From: Telopea speciosissima
Taxonomy: Eukaryota > Streptophyta > Magnoliopsida > Proteales > Proteaceae
DNA length: 64,000 nucleotides
NCBI RefSeq assembly: GCF_018873765.1
Contig: NC_057919.1
Coordinates: 20,128,698-20,192,697 of the forward strand
Direction: 5' to 3'
The notes under the pieces: generated by a model
The model's database searches: none
Told to the model about the DNA's origin: nothing
Seen by the model: the letters and a program-made list of their open reading frames with translations, nothing else
Part shown: positions 22,065-34,454 of the stretch, one piece after another
How the letters are laid out: every line of letters starts with the position of its first letter
How positions within the stretch are numbered: position 1 is the stretch's first letter
Made by a program: the position numbers and the translations under genes

Positions 22065-22344
22065 TTTATTTATTTATTTTTTTGGTGAAAGAGTTTTCTG
22101 TCGAGAGTGTGGCCCCTATGCTAGTGCTGGGGCCAATAGTAACACACGAGAAAGCATCAACATGGATGAGATTTTTGCCTTTTATGGGGGTGTGTGGTCA
22201 TTTTTCGCTATCATGTATGGTGCAAGAGCTACGCTCCGGGACAAATTCTTTTTCCCTTTTTTATTAGGAAAAAAATATAATAGAAAAAAGAATATGAGTA
22301 GATGTACCCTATACCTCATGTTCATAGAGACTTTAAATCGTATA

Positions 22345-22665
22345 TGGAGTGTTGTTCTCTGTGCCGCAGCGCAGCTTACGCCCAAGCACATGGGGGTGGA
22401 CACAATGACCACCCTACCCTCTTACAAAGGCTGTCCATGTTCCTGATTTACGCCAAATTAAGAAAAATAAAAGAATTTCACGCTCCCTTCTTATGTATTT
22501 CTTACGTATATATATACAATACAAAGATAATAACACAAAAATAGAACATATAGAATAAATATAGGATAAAGAAGGATATAGAATAGGAATATATAGAACC
22601 GAAGTCGTGCATATTTCTATATCTTCCAAACGTAGGTTGCGCTGCGGCACAAAGAATATTCTCCC
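22345..22665. repeat. MITE of the ATGTTCT family, long form
   Basis: Left end TTGTTCTCTGTGCCGCAGCG and the reversed right end TATTCTTTGTGCCGCAGCGC share GTGCCGCAGCGCA and a following ACG. The centre holds GACACAATGACCACCCTACC, as in the relatives at 17.5 and 58.4 kb. It lies in the 3' part of the UGT-B unit and is absent from the corresponding place in the UGT-A unit. Confidence 0.55.
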
Positions 22666-23711
22666 TTTTCTTAAATATATTTCATTAGAATAAAAAATCG
22701 AAGACAAAAAGGACAGTTATGTTACGTGATTGTGGATGTTTCAATGTCTCTCCTCTTATACTCACTCTATATCATTTCTTCTTGGAAGAACTTGTATAAC
22801 TCTTTTTGGTAGAATTGCATGGAGATGGATATACGAAGGAGAGAGTTAGACACAAGAAGACACTAGCGTATGTTATGTAGTCGTACATGGATTCTATAAT
22901 TATGAGAGAAAGAATGTTGTTAGGTTGCATAGCATATGCTAGCTCCTCCCTATATCTATCTATCTTTTTCCTCCTATGAAATGGCATATCTACCTCTTAC
23001 TGTGGGAGAAGCGATATACATAGGAGGCACTAGCGTATGCTACACAGCCAAACAACCCTATTTCTCCCTTATATTATTGTATTATTTTATCAAAATTGTT
23101 TGAAATTTCCACTAAAACTTACCACATGGCAAAAGATAGAACAAGAGGCAGGACTTCCTAAGTGGGCGTAAGTGAGGGCCTTTTGCCTAAGGGACCATGC
23201 ATCATGTAGAAAGAAATTAAATTCTTTGTAACAAGTGGAATGATTTCAGGAATTGAATGATATCTTGGGAGTAGCAACTAAAGATGATACGATTGGGTTT
23301 GGGCTTGGGAGGGGAGGATACCCTATATAATAGAAAATGCATAGCAATACGTTAACAAGAGGACTATCTAGGGTTATTAAATTGAATTGATTTTTGGTGG
23401 ATAAGAATAAGGTTCTAAAACTCGAGTTTCGACTAGGTTTCGATCCGTCAGAAATCAAGTTCGTCTCGGTTTCGACCATCGAAACTTAGAACTTTCTCCA
23501 GGCTAACTCGAACCTTGGTTTCAAGGCCTAGAAGTTGTTTTTTTTGTCCTGATTCTTGTTGTGCTTTCTATTTTTGTATATTCTAAATCCAATCCATGCA
23601 TTAGTTGCACAGAGAGAACAATAAAAATAATACTTATGATTTTGATCCAAGTATGATACTGTATATTGTTCTTGGACACGGTATCGAATAAGGTTTGATC
23701 GGAACATAACA
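22666..23711. other. End of UGT-B unit and repeat-rich spacer
   Basis: 22690-23215 is the second copy of 8350-8900 behind UGT-A and marks the end of the duplication unit. From 23390 the text is rich in GTTTCGA/TCGAAAC motifs that reappear inverted at 24180-24390, so 23390-24400 is probably one old inverted-repeat element. No gene is seen. Confidence 0.45.
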
Positions 23712-23816
23712 CTTTCAATATAAATCAGATTTAAGTAATCTTGGATTTGTTAGAAAGCTTTGTTTTGACAGTTTTCCAACAAGTCTAAGATTGCTTAAAT
23801 CTAATTTATATTGAAG
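23712..23816. repeat. 105-bp palindromic hairpin
   Basis: CTTTCAATATAAATCAGATT at the left pairs with its near-exact reverse complement at the right end, and the pairing continues through TAAGTAATCTT and TTGTT with a short loop. It lies inside the GTTTCGA-rich element and is probably a nested small MITE. Confidence 0.6.
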
Positions 23817-25598
23817 GAGTTATGTACCAGTCAAACTTAATTTGGTGTGCGCAAATGCTGTCAAAATCATTCTGAATGAAAATATTTTTTTAGACCTCAA
23901 AATAAATGAATATTTTACCGCACTTTTGAGGTTTAACAATGTTTTACCATATTAAGATTTATGGAATTTTTAGATTTGAGAAAAACCCTAATATTAGAAA
24001 ATTGAAAGTTGCACCTACCGTCAAAAATCCAGTTTTTGTTCTTGATCTATTTTTATTGAATTCAAATAAGGGATATTTGCTTATTTATGAATAATATCTT
24101 AAGTATATGAAATATTTACTTAAATGATTTTAGGCATAAATAACTGTCTATCCTGGTTTCTGGTCTGGTTATCGGCATACTTAAGTATTTATATTGGTTT
24201 CGAGTCAGGTTTCCCCAAGTTTCGATGGGTATTAGTGTCGAAACTTGCAAAATTACCAACATCTCGATCGAAACTAGTCGAAACCATCAAATTTCGTTTG
24301 AAACCCTGGATTTTTTAAAATCACTCTTCAACTCGTTTCAGAAATCTGTAAAACCAAGTTAACTCGGTGGTTTAGACATGTTTCGAGTTCTTCTTCCATG
24401 GATAAGAATAGAAGATGCATAGCAGTGAGAAGAATCGATCAATATACCTGAATATGAGTTTCAATTGTTCAATATGAGGTCGCTCCTTTACTCTGTAATG
24501 CCTGTACCAATGAGTTTAGGTAGATACCTTGCAAAAAATCTGAGAATCAAATCACAAAATAAACCTAAATCACTGCACACTAGGGTTGCCAATTGGAAGA
24601 AATTTGCAGTGGATAAAAAGAAGAAGACGAAATTCCTCGAGAGAGTGGATTCACCAAATACAGATGCACATGACCTGCAGATTTGGAATGAAAAAGACGA
24701 AGAAGTAGAAGTAAAATTCAAAAGAGATATCAACCTAGGTTCTGTTCGTCCGTCAAAGTTCAAGCAGTGGAGAAATCCCCAAATATTAAAGGTTTCACTT
24801 CGTTTTCTATCTTCTGTGAAAGGGCGGGCAATAGGAGGAGATGAAATACAGAATTTGCACCCATAAGATAGGAAAGACGATTTTATTACCTGTGTATAAT
24901 CAAATGGTGTGATTGTCAAACACATTTTTGCTGATACTTCGTTCCTGTAACACAGAAGAAGAGAAAAATTGTTCTCGCAGAAAATTACCAAACACATCCT
25001 TAAGGTTCGTCCAAACAAACGGTGGAAGTATATTACCAAAACAGACACCAAGTAATCGGTTACAGCCATAAACGGTTCAGATTAAATATTACTAGATCAA
25101 CGATTCATATTAAATATTGCACTGCGAAGTTCTCAACGCTCAAGCGCTGCTATATTTTCGCCTACTTTTTATTTAAACATTTTAACTCTTGTGTATGTGT
25201 AAGTGTCCGTCTCTACACAGTCTATACACTACATTTGGAGAAGTGTTTTGACTCATAGTGCATGCTAGGGAGGAGAAGGTGATGTTATGGATTTTTTGTT
25301 ATCCTATTCTTAATTTTATGGGAAAGTGTTTGAGAGGATACGGGCCAATGGAAGCGCACACAAAAACATCACCAGTAGTAAATATTGCTACACTGCTCTT
25401 TTTCATACAATAAATAATGGAAGTCTAGGACATTTCTTTCTACTATTTTCTGTCTACTATTCTAGCCATGTGGGGGGTTCATATGGATGGTATCATTTTC
25501 CAACCCTTCATTGGTTGTAATGTATAGATTCCTTCTTCCACTGTCCTTGGAGGAAGGACTCCGCACAGTTCCACGTACCTGGATGCCATCTAGATTAG
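23817..25598. other. No recognised gene; contains inverted copy of UGT 3' flank
   Basis: 24420-24870 is open on both strands (a 133-codon frame plus, a 193-codon frame minus) but neither shows a known motif, and overlapping opposite frames of this size are likely chance. 24950-25320 is an inverted copy of 56770-57150 (TAACACATCACCT-type text, GGAAAGTGTTT, TATTAAATATT), which puts the 3' flank of UGT-C in the mirror image of the UGT-E 3' flank. Confidence 0.45.
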
Positions 25599-25853
25599 AG
25601 GTGTAAATGAATAGCTGAAATCTGTTTCCGAATTCGTGTCTGTATCCATTTAGCACTATCCGAATCTGTCCGAAAGCTAAATGGATATGGATACGGATAC
25701 AGATAGACTATAGCTATCCGAAAAGCTATATTTACATGTAAACGGATAAAATATCCGATCCGTTTAGCACTATCCGAATCCATCCGAAAGCTAATTGGAT
25801 GCGGATGCGGATATAGCACTATCCGATCCGAATCCGATCCGTTTACACCCCAA
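25599..25853. repeat. GGATA-rich inverted-repeat element
   Basis: Ends GGTGTAAA and TTTACACC are inverted, and the interior is built from repeats of CACTATCCGAATC(T/C)(A/G)TCCGAAAGCTAA and GGATACGGATA. A remnant with the same words lies at 38755-38800. It is a common kind of dispersed plant repeat, 80-330 bases beyond the UGT-C stop codon. Confidence 0.55.
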
Positions 25854-25928
25854 ATCTACATGGAAGGAGAATAGGCCTCTTAGAGGACACCCACCGAGAA
25901 AAAAAAAAATTTGTTGATTGTTGATACT

Positions 25929-27369
25929 CTAGGCTTCAAGCCGCAGATGCAACCTCAGCTCTTCGATCAAATTCGTCAAGTTGGTGTACGATGAGCCCCC
26001 TTCTTCAACAGCTCTTCTCGCCATCTGCTTGAGCTCTGTAGCTCGAGTCCTCATTCGCTCTGCTTCTTCTCCACCACCCATCAACTGCTCCACAGCCTTC
26101 TCTATGTCCTGTCTCTTCACTGCAGCCGCCTTTTCCCCACCTACAAATCCACCCCACTCATGAGCCCCTACACTCACTCCTATCCTCAACACTTGTGTCA
26201 CCAGTTTCTCATTGTAGAACTGCTCTGCAAATAAAGGCCAAGTGATCATGGGCACCCCTGCACTCACGCTTTCAAGCGTCGAGTTCCATCCACAATGTGT
26301 CACAAACCCTCCCACGGCAGGATGGTCCAGTATCAAAACTTGAGGTGCCCAATCCCTTATTATCAGACCCTTCCCTTCATTCCTTTCTTCAAACCCTTCT
26401 GGAATCTCCCTCTCCTCGGACCTCAGAACCCAAATGAATGGGTGTCCAGAAGTCTCGAGGGCCATCGCAATCGCTACTAGTTGAGAAGCCGTGAATCGTG
26501 TCACACTTCCAAAGCAAACGTAGAGAACCGAGTTCGATTTCTTCTTGTCAAGCCAATTCAGGCACTTGTCCATCAATATAAGTATTGTTTCCCCTCTGAG
26601 CCTTATCCGCAAAATCTCTGTTTCTGAGTGAAACAGGGCCTATGTCCCATGCCTTCCTTCCTATGACCTTCTTGTAGTGATCAGCATAAGCTGGCTCCAA
26701 CTCGTAAAAGCTGTTAACCAAGACTCCATAGCTTCTTCCTTCTGATTCGGTAACGCGTTCAATCAACTCCTTAAAGTCACTTTGTGTTTCGGGCAGCTGC
26801 GATCTTGAGAACTCTATTTGATCGGGAAGGCTGGGCACGATGAATGTATCGGAATCGGATTTAAGGCTTTCATGAGGGGCATAACGTTTTAAGCTGTCCT
26901 TGATACAGAGGGAAAAGAAACTGATCCCATGAAAGACAAGCCTCGGAATTCCAAGCTTAGTAGCCAAGTCCGTAACCCAGGGGAAGAACATGTCAGCTAT
27001 GATACAATCTGCAGGGTGTTGTTGTTGTTGAAGAAGTTTCTCCAAGGGTAGTTGGAGCAAGTCTAGAGCCTTCAAGAAGTTGTTGGACATGGAAGGGGAA
27101 GTAATAGAACTAAGGTTCTCGCATCCTTCTGGTAATCCAGCCTCGACTGAAGGGAATGGGATGAGTTGAACAGAGATGTCAAGACCCAATTGTGCATCAC
27201 GATCAATGGTGTTGGAGAAGAGAGATGCGTTGGAGGGAGTGGTGAGTATAGTCACCTTCACACCACGGCTTGCAAATAGCCTGGCGATGTCTATCATTGG
27301 AATCAAGTGACCCTGAGCCATGAGTGGGAAGAAGAAGGCATGAAGTTGTTTTTGAGTTTCAGAACCCAT
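25929..27369 (-). pseudogene. UGT-C: UGT73-type glycosyltransferase, frameshifted
   Basis: Aligned with UGT-D this is a complete gene in the opposite orientation, starting MGSETQKQLH at 27369 and ending LRLEA at 25929. The catalytic His (MAQGH) and Asp (IIADMFFPW) are both kept, as is the PSPG box. The fault is a 5-nt deletion at about 26563-26570, just after NTYIDG, where UGT-D reads GGACACGAGTACTGCCTG and UGT-C GGACAAGTGCCTG. The upstream frame then ends after 273 codons at 26548, before the donor domain; the rest stays open in the other frame (25929-26612). The protein would be an acceptor half only. No other lesion is seen, so inactivation is recent, or the deletion is an assembly error. 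Confidence 0.9.
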
Positions 27370-27442
27370 TGGGGGTTTGATTAGGTTGGGCTGAAGACTG
27401 AAGTATTAATGAGAAAGAAAGAACTACCAAGATACTTCATAG

Positions 27443-27448
27443 TTTATA
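27443..27448 (-). promoter_or_regulatory. TATA box of UGT-C
   Basis: On the minus strand ACTTTATAAACTATGAAG lies about 75 bases before the ATG. The same string stands before UGT-D (38931-38947) and UGT-F (59587-59603), so this core promoter is shared by the group. UGT-E has lost it. Confidence 0.7.
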
Positions 27449-28260
27449 AAGTCTCCAAATTGTAACGAGGTTTATGCGTGGGGTTGGAAGAAGCTAACAT
27501 GGAATCTTAGTTGGATCCTCTGGAATCTTGGAATGTAATGTCCTGAAGCGACACTCTCTTGTATCTTTTCTTTGGAGGGGGGGAGGGAGGAAGAGAATGG
27601 TAGTTCCTGTATCTGGGGGTTGGAACCACCGGTCAGAATACTCTCACTTGTTGACCATCGTTTTTATGGCAGAATTGGTACCATGTATATAGTGAATTAC
27701 AATATTACTCCACTTTTGGGGAGTCTGTATCATCCATGCTTCTAAAAATCGGTATCATATCAGGCGATACGTAATAGTTTTGCTAGTTACTGATGTCAAT
27801 ACCGTATCGATAGCATGGTATGGACAAGGAGTAAAATAGTAAAAAAAACTCATTTTTCAAGGAAATTCAAAGATAATTTTATCCGATTCAATCGATTCAG
27901 GCCGATATAGTATCGATTTTGCATGTTACCGATACCCGTTCCGATACCATACACTAAAACCGTAGGATCATCTACCCACGTGGGGTGCCACACCACATGA
28001 GGGGTGAGGATTCCACTTAAGTGGTTCTCACCTTGTTGTGTGGCACCCCACATGCTTAGAGGATCCGGACTCACTATTGGGTAATGCGGTTCAATGGTTT
28101 TGTACCATGTCGAAGTGTCTAACTCAAATTTTTTGTTTTGATAAATGAAGTGTCTAAATCAATTGGGAATCTTTTTTTGTGGTGCTTGATTCACAGCTTG
28201 CGCTTGGGCGGCTCCGCTCAATGCCTAGGTGGTGCCACTCAGCTCCTGGCGGGGTCACCA
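27449..28260. repeat. UGT-C upstream flank with a GATACC-repeat fragment
   Basis: 28120-28200 is an inverted copy of 38340-38420 in the UGT-D upstream region, so homology between the C and D units extends at least 0.8 kb from the genes. 27735-27960 is a dispersed repeat (ACTCATTTTTCAAGGAAATTC, GCCGATATAGTATCG, GATACCCGTTCCGATACCAT) of the family found in the element at 14.5-15.1 kb and at 34.69-34.91 kb. No gene is present. Confidence 0.55.
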
Positions 28261-29109
28261 TTTTAGAACAGGAATTGGCTTGAACCTTCAAGGTGCGTTA
28301 CAGAGTCGCTTTCCTTAAGACGAAATTTGTCCCTACTTCCAGATGCAAATAGGTTGCAGATGAATTGTCTCCAAGGATACAATGAAGCCTCAAGCTGTGT
28401 TGATTATCCTGGCTGCGTATTGCACAAACGAAGCCTAGAAACGGTTTCAGAAAGCCTTTTGAAAACAAGAAAGCCAGTACCAGAGAAATCTGTTTCCTGC
28501 AGCAAAACAGACTCTCTGCAAGATCACTCTGAGAATGAGGAGAAGAAGAGAACGTTTTTGGGATATATTCAAATTTGAAAATCCTCTTAATATTAATAAG
28601 CCACTTGGCACCTGTTCCCAACTGATGGATTCTTCCATCTTTGAATCTGGGCCGTTTGATCGTAACTGTACGATCTAAACCATCCAAACACATTACAGTC
28701 ATAACTGTTGATCAATTTTGAACCTGGTCCGTTAGATCGTAACTGTACAATCTAAACCGTCCAAAAATATAACCACCATAACTGTTGATCAACTGAATAC
28801 GTTGATCTCATCCAGATTCAAATCGGACCACTTGATCAAAAGGAACGGTCCTGATTAGATCTTGCTCAAAGCGTGCAAAGTGCCAAGTGTGTGCGCCACT
28901 AACGCCTCTACAACCCACTGCCCACGCCGCACATGCGCGCTCGGACGAAAGACCTCGCCCATACACGGTAGCTCGCACATACACCGTAGCATCTTTTTAT
29001 TTAATAACTTAAACTATAGATAGGACTATATTAAATATACCAAAGTATATACTCCTACGTTTCCAATGTGGGACTATTCCCAACACCATTATATTGAAAA
29101 TCTCCAACA
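28261..29109 (-). repeat. 3' LTR of the Copia element
   Basis: 849 bp, same length as the partner at 33601-34449. On the minus strand it starts TGTTGGAGATTTTC; the last dinucleotide, CA in the partner, has become AA (plus strand TT at 28261). Internal text carries repeated CGTTAGATCGTAACTGTA / GATCTAAACC(A/G)TCCA words. Confidence 0.93.
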
Positions 29110-29655
29110 ATCCTCCATCATTTTCAATATAATGAAAACCATGACCTTTGATAATCCAGGAAGCCCTATGCATAAACGGTAGGTGTCTCTCGACTTGAAC
29201 CTCCACTTAGTGAGAACACATCAAAACAAATCAGGATAGCATAGTAGATAAAACTTTGAACTAGCATCCTATAACGATTAGCCGAACACATTTCACACAT
29301 ATGACTTCACCTCAAAAACTTTCCATAAAAGCCGACACGTTAACGGCCATGTGTCTATATCTCGGTATCATGAGCGCTTTTAGAATTAAGCCCTAAACTC
29401 ACAAGAAGCGGCCCCACTTCTCACTCACTTAGGTAGACTTATCAAAGATGCCCTGTAAATAACATCTCAACAAAAACTGTTATAAATCTATTAAGAGTAT
29501 ATAACTCATCCTCCACCATTCATACTCATTACAGATACCAAGCACTCCTCGTGGGATGGAATGGAAATCCTTTTAGTGCTTGCAAATCATATCTTATGAA
29601 ATACTTTACTCATTGAACTCAAATTTGATATTTCAAGTATTGAGTTGAGGTTCTT

Positions 29656-32600
29656 TCATTGGTGACCATCAGTAGTGGGCTTGAGACCCATCCCTCTAGA
29701 TGTTTTATTCACCATTTCCCTTGCAAGGCCTTTTGTTACTGGATCAGCCAAGTTCTGACTCGATCTCACAAAATCAATGGTGATTATTCCATCACTTATT
29801 AACTATCTCACATATCTATGTCTCAGACCAACATGTCTAGACTTTCCATTATAAATATGACTATATGCTCTAGACAGCATAGCTTCACTATCACAGTGTA
29901 GTGAAACTGGTGACATAGGCTTGGGCCATACATGAATCTCTATCAACAAATTCCTTAGCCATTCTACTTCCTTACTTCTGGAAGCTAACGCCACAAACTC
30001 TGCTGCCATTGTAGAATCAGCAATACAAGTTTGTTTCTTAAAGCCCCAAGATACATCACCTCCACCAAGAGTGAATATCCAACCACTCGTGGATGAGTGA
30101 TCTTCACTCTCTGTTATCCAACTAGCATCAGTGTATCCTTCCAGGACCATTGGATATCCAGTATAATATATGCCATAATCAATAGTTCTTTTACGATATC
30201 TCAATACCCTAAAAACAACTTTCCAATGTAGATTACTAGGATTACTAGTATACCTACTAAGCTTTCCAATTGCAAAAGCAATATCAGGTCGTGTACCTAT
30301 CATGGCATACATCAAACAACCAATTACACTGGCATAATCTAACTGTGACACAGCTCTGCCATCATTCGGCATTAATTTAATGCTGGAATCAAATGGTGTA
30401 CTCACAGTGGCACAATCAAAGTGATTAAATTTCTTGAGTACTTTCTCTATATAATGTGATTGGGTCAGCATAATACCATCACAAGTTTTAATTATTCTTA
30501 TGCCCAAAATGACATCAGCAGCACCCATATCTTTCATGTCAAAATTTGACGAAAGATATTTCTTAGTATTTTCTATTTGTTCTATATCAGTGCTAAAGAT
30601 AAACATATCATCAACATATAAACAGATGATAACTCCTTTTTCATTAGAAAATTTGCTATAAACGCATTTATCAGACTCATGTATCCTGAATCCATTTGAT
30701 AAAATAACTTTATCAAATTTCTCATGCCATTGTTTTGGCGCTTGTTTAAGTCCATATAGTGACTTAATCAATTTGTAAACTTTATGCTCTTGTCCCTTCA
30801 TGACAAAACCTTCAGATTGTTCCATATAGATTTCTTCATCTAAGTCACCATTTAAAAAGGTTGTCTTAACATCCATTTGGTGAATTTCAAAGTTATATGT
30901 GGATGCCAATGCAATTAGTACCCTGATTGTAGCGATTCTAGCCACCGGAGCATAAGTGTCGAAGTAATCAATCCCTTCTTTTTGTGTAAAGCTCTTGGCT
31001 ACTAACCTTGCTTTAAATTTATTAACAGTTCCATCAACTTTCATTTTCTTTTTGAAAATCCATTTACACCCTACTGTTTTAGAGCCAGGGGGTAAGTTAA
31101 GCAATTTTCAGGTTTTATTACCCATGATAGAATCCATTTCATCATTTATTGCCTCTTTCCAAAAGGCAACATCTTGAGACTTCATTGCATCCTCATAAGT
31201 TTTAGGATCTGTCTCAATATTTAAAGCAACTAGTATTTGACCACTTTGACATTGTTTTGTACCTTCAACTAGGTATATAAAGAAATCTGGACCAAAATCA
31301 TTTACTGTTCTCTTCCTATTGCTCCTTTTAGACTCTTCATTTGGTACTTGAGTCAAATCACTGACCCCTCTTGAAGATCTAGATTCTTCAAAATTAGGAA
31401 TTGAGGTGTACCTCCGTTCATAAAAAATGGCATCCCTTGATTCAATAATAGTGTTTAATTCTATTGAATCATTAGGTTCAACCACCGTGAACCTATATGC
31501 CTTACTATGTAAAGCATATCCTAGGAAAATGCATTCAACACCTCTTTCTCCTAATTTCTTTCTTTTCGGTTCTGGGACTTTGACAATAGCCCTGCAGCCC
31601 CAAACCTTAAGATATGCCAAATTTGGTTTTCTTTCTTTCCAAAGTTCATACGGAGTTGTAGGGTTCTTTTTAGAAGGAACCCTATTTAAGATATGACAGG
31701 CTGTTAATAATGCTTCACCCCAAAAATCACTACTTAGTCCAGAATTGGACATCATAGCATTAACCATTTCCATTAAAGTCCTATTCTTCCTCTCAACAAT
31801 TCCATTTTGCTGAGGGGTATACGGTGCAAAGACTTCATGTATAATCCCTACAGTCTCAAAATATTCTGGATCATAAAACTCACCCCCTCTGTCAGATCTA
31901 AGACATTTTATTGTAGTCTTACACAAATTCTGTACTTCACTTTTATAAGTTTTGAAGTATTTCAAAACTTCATCTTTTGTATTCAAAAGATAAACATAAC
32001 AGAATCTTGTATAATCCTCAATAAAGGTAACAAAATATTTCTTTCCTCCTCTTGTAGGAGTTCCATGGAGATCGCATACATCACTATGTACTAGATCCAG
32101 CATACTTGATGTTCTATTAATTTTAGGAAATGGCACTCTGGTTATTTTAGTAAGCATACAAGTTCTGCACTTGTCTATATCTTTTTAACCCTTGGAATTA
32201 AATCCAGATTAACCATGTCATGCATTCTTCGAAAATTAACATGTCCTAATCTACTATGCCATAAAGAAAATGAGTCAATCATATAAGCAAAAACTTCAGT
32301 CTTATTGATAATATCAGTAACAACATTCAACTTAAACATACCCTCATACAGATATTCCTTTCCCACAAAAATACCACCCTTAGTCAGAATAAACTTGTCT
32401 GACTCAAACACAAGTTTGAAACCAAACTTATTGAGAAGACCACCAGAAATAAGGTTCTTCCTAACTTCTGGAACATGATACACATCCGTCAAGGTAAGTG
32501 TTTTCCCAGAGGAGAACTCAAGATGAACTTTTCCTTTTCCTTTCACAGCAGCAGTTGAAGCATTTCCCATATAGAGAATACTTCCATTATCCTCTGGTGC

Positions 32601-33575
32601 ATAATCAGATAACAGACCTTTGTCTTTGCAGACATGTCTAGTTGCACCAGAGTCTATCCACCATGCAGTATCATCTCCGAGGAGGTTTGCCTAAAAAATC
32701 ATGGCAACAAACTTCTGCTCATCAGAACTTTCATTTGATTTCTTTTCATCAGACTTCTCAGACTTCTTTTTCAGATGTCTACATTCCTTCTTGAAATGTC
32801 CCATCTTGCCACAGAAATGACAAGGACCCTTCTTCTTCTTATACTGGTGGTACTTGGTGGAGTCAGATTTTGAGTTCCACTTTCTCTTCCCTTTACCCTT
32901 TGTAGGATTATCATTATGCTTAGAGTTAAGGCCTTCCTCTAATACCAGAACCTTAGAACCATCCATGCCTTCACGGATTCTGTCATCATCTTCAATTTTC
33001 AGATGGCTTTCTAAGTCTGCAAGAGTAATTTCCTCTTTTTTGTGTTTAAGGCTCTTTCTGTAGTCTTTCCAGGAAGGAGGCAGTTTATCTATAATGGCCG
33101 AAACTATGATAGTTTCGTCCATTTTCATGTCATGTTGCTTGAATTGATTGAGAATCTGCTTAATCTCATGAAACTGCTCAATGACCTTCCTATTATCAAC
33201 CATTGCATAACGAAAAAACTTACCTGCCAGGAATTTCTTACTGGTTGCATCCTCTACCATATATGTGGTCTCTAGTGCATCCCAAACTTCTTTTGCAGAC
33301 TGCTTGTCATGATACATGTCGAACAGAGTGTCGGACATAGAATTGCAAATATGACCCTTGCAGCAATAGTCATCTTGTTCCCATTTCTGCCTGATATGAC
33401 TTTCAGCAAGTGTTTCACTTTCACGTTCTTCAGGCTTAGGAGTAGTGAGAACATAGACAACACTTAGTTGAGTCAACAAAAAGTGCAACTTCTTTTGCCA
33501 ACGTTTGAAGTTGTTTCCATCAAGCCGTTCGAGTTTGGTAATGTCTGCAGCAAGCGCCTTGAGTGACTGTGCCAT
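29656..33575 (-). pseudogene. Copia gag-pol region with four lesions
   Basis: One reading path runs from the gag ATG at 33575 to a TGA at 29656, broken by: TAG at 32691-32693 between gag and protease; loss of one A in an A-run at about 32183, just before the integrase zinc-binding segment ends; TGA at 31108-31110 at the start of RT; and TAG at 29803-29805 near the end of RNase H. Recognisable parts are the protease site DSGAT (about 32640), the integrase H/C segment and catalytic core (32250-31700, with PQQNGIVERKN), RT with YVDDMF (about 30610) and RNase H with YTDASW (about 30125). The three stop codons could each come from one C-to-T or G-to-A change. It cannot make its own replication proteins. 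Confidence 0.9.
32691..33575 (-). CDS. Copia gag protein, open frame of 294 residues
   Basis: Nucleocapsid-like protein starting MAQSLKALAADITKLERLDG, with the usual Copia gag words W.DALE.TY, IDKLPPSW and LESHLKIEDD, a Lys-rich stretch, and one CCHC zinc knuckle, CHFCGKMGHFKKEC, near residue 255. The ATG is 25 bases inside the 5' LTR, shorter than usual for a Copia leader. In an active element it would be made as part of gag-pol; here a TAG closes it. Confidence 0.85.
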   Translation of the reverse strand: MAQSLKALAADITKLERLDGNNFKRWQKKLHFLLTQLSVVYVLTTPKPEERESETLAESHIRQKWEQDDYCCKGHICNSMSDTLFDMYHDKQSAKEVWDALETTYMVEDATSKKFLAGKFFRYAMVDNRKVIEQFHEIKQILNQFKQHDMKMDETIIVSAIIDKLPPSWKDYRKSLKHKKEEITLADLESHLKIEDDDRIREGMDGSKVLVLEEGLNSKHNDNPTKGKGKRKWNSKSDSTKYHQYKKKKGPCHFCGKMGHFKKECRHLKKKSEKSDEKKSNESSDEQKFVAMIF

Positions 33576-33600
33576 TTGAACAGTAATTTCGTCTTAAGAT

Positions 33601-34449
33601 TGTTAGAACAGGAATTGGCTTGAACCTTCAAGGTGCGTTACAGAGTCACTTTCCTTAAGATGAAATTCGTCCCTACTTCCAGATGCAAATAGGTTGCAGG
33701 CGAATTGTCTCCCAAGATACAATGAAGCCTCAAGCTGTGTTGATTATCCTGGCTGCGTATTGCACAAACGAAGCCTAGAAATGGTTTCAGAAAGCCTTTT
33801 GAAAACAAGAAAGCCAGTAGCAGAGAAATCTGTTTTCCGTAGCAAAACAGACTCTCTGCAAGATCACTCTGAGAATGAGGAGAAGAAGAGAACGTTTTTG
33901 GGATATATTCAAATTTGAAAATCCTCTGAATATTAATAAGCCACTTGGCACCTGTTCCCAACTGATGGATTCTTCCATCTTTGAATCTGGGTTGTTAGAT
34001 CGTAACTGTACGATCTAAACCATCCAAACACATTACAATCATAACCGTTGATCAATTTTGAACCTGGTCCGTTAGATCGTAACTGTATGATCTAAACCGT
34101 CCAGAAATATAACCACCATAACAGTTGATCAACTGAATACGTTGATCTCATCCAGATTCAAATCGGACCACTTGATAAAAAAAAATGGTCCTGATTAGAT
34201 CTTGCTCGAAGCGTACAAAGTGCCATGTGCGTGCGCCACTAACACCTCTACAGCCCACTGCCCACGCCGCACGTACGTGCTCGGACGAAAGACCTCGCCC
34301 ATACATGGTAGCTCGCACATACACCGTAGCATCTTTTTGTTTAATAACTTAAACTATAGATAGGGCTATATTAAATATACCAAAGTATATACTCCTACGT
34401 TTCCAATGTGGGACTATTCCCAACACCATTATGTTGAAAATCTCCAACA
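33601..34449 (-). repeat. 5' LTR of the Copia element
   Basis: 849 bp, with terminal TGTTGG and TAACA on the minus strand. Promoter of the element, if still active; read-through from it would run away from UGT-D and into the element and UGT-C. Differs from the partner LTR by about 40 bases, mostly transitions. Confidence 0.93.
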
Positions 34450-34454
34450 CACCA

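Larger units (their letters stand above)
28261..34449 (-). mobile_element. Copia LTR retrotransposon, complete but decayed
   Basis: 6.19 kb, inserted in minus orientation. Two 849-bp LTRs flank gag-pol, and the host target CACCA is duplicated exactly (28256-28260 and 34450-34454). The domain order gag, protease, integrase, RT, RNase H marks the Copia superfamily. No usual initiator-Met primer-binding site follows the 5' LTR at 33600. A purine-rich GATGGAGGAT precedes the 3' LTR at 29110. I count about 40 LTR differences by eye (near 5%), so the insertion is not new. It lies 0.9 kb upstream of UGT-C. Confidence 0.95.

Noticed and set aside
24465-25069. Overlapping open frames of 133 (plus) and 193 (minus) codons
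   Set aside because: No motif, opposite strands open over the same DNA, and part of the stretch belongs to duplicated flank.
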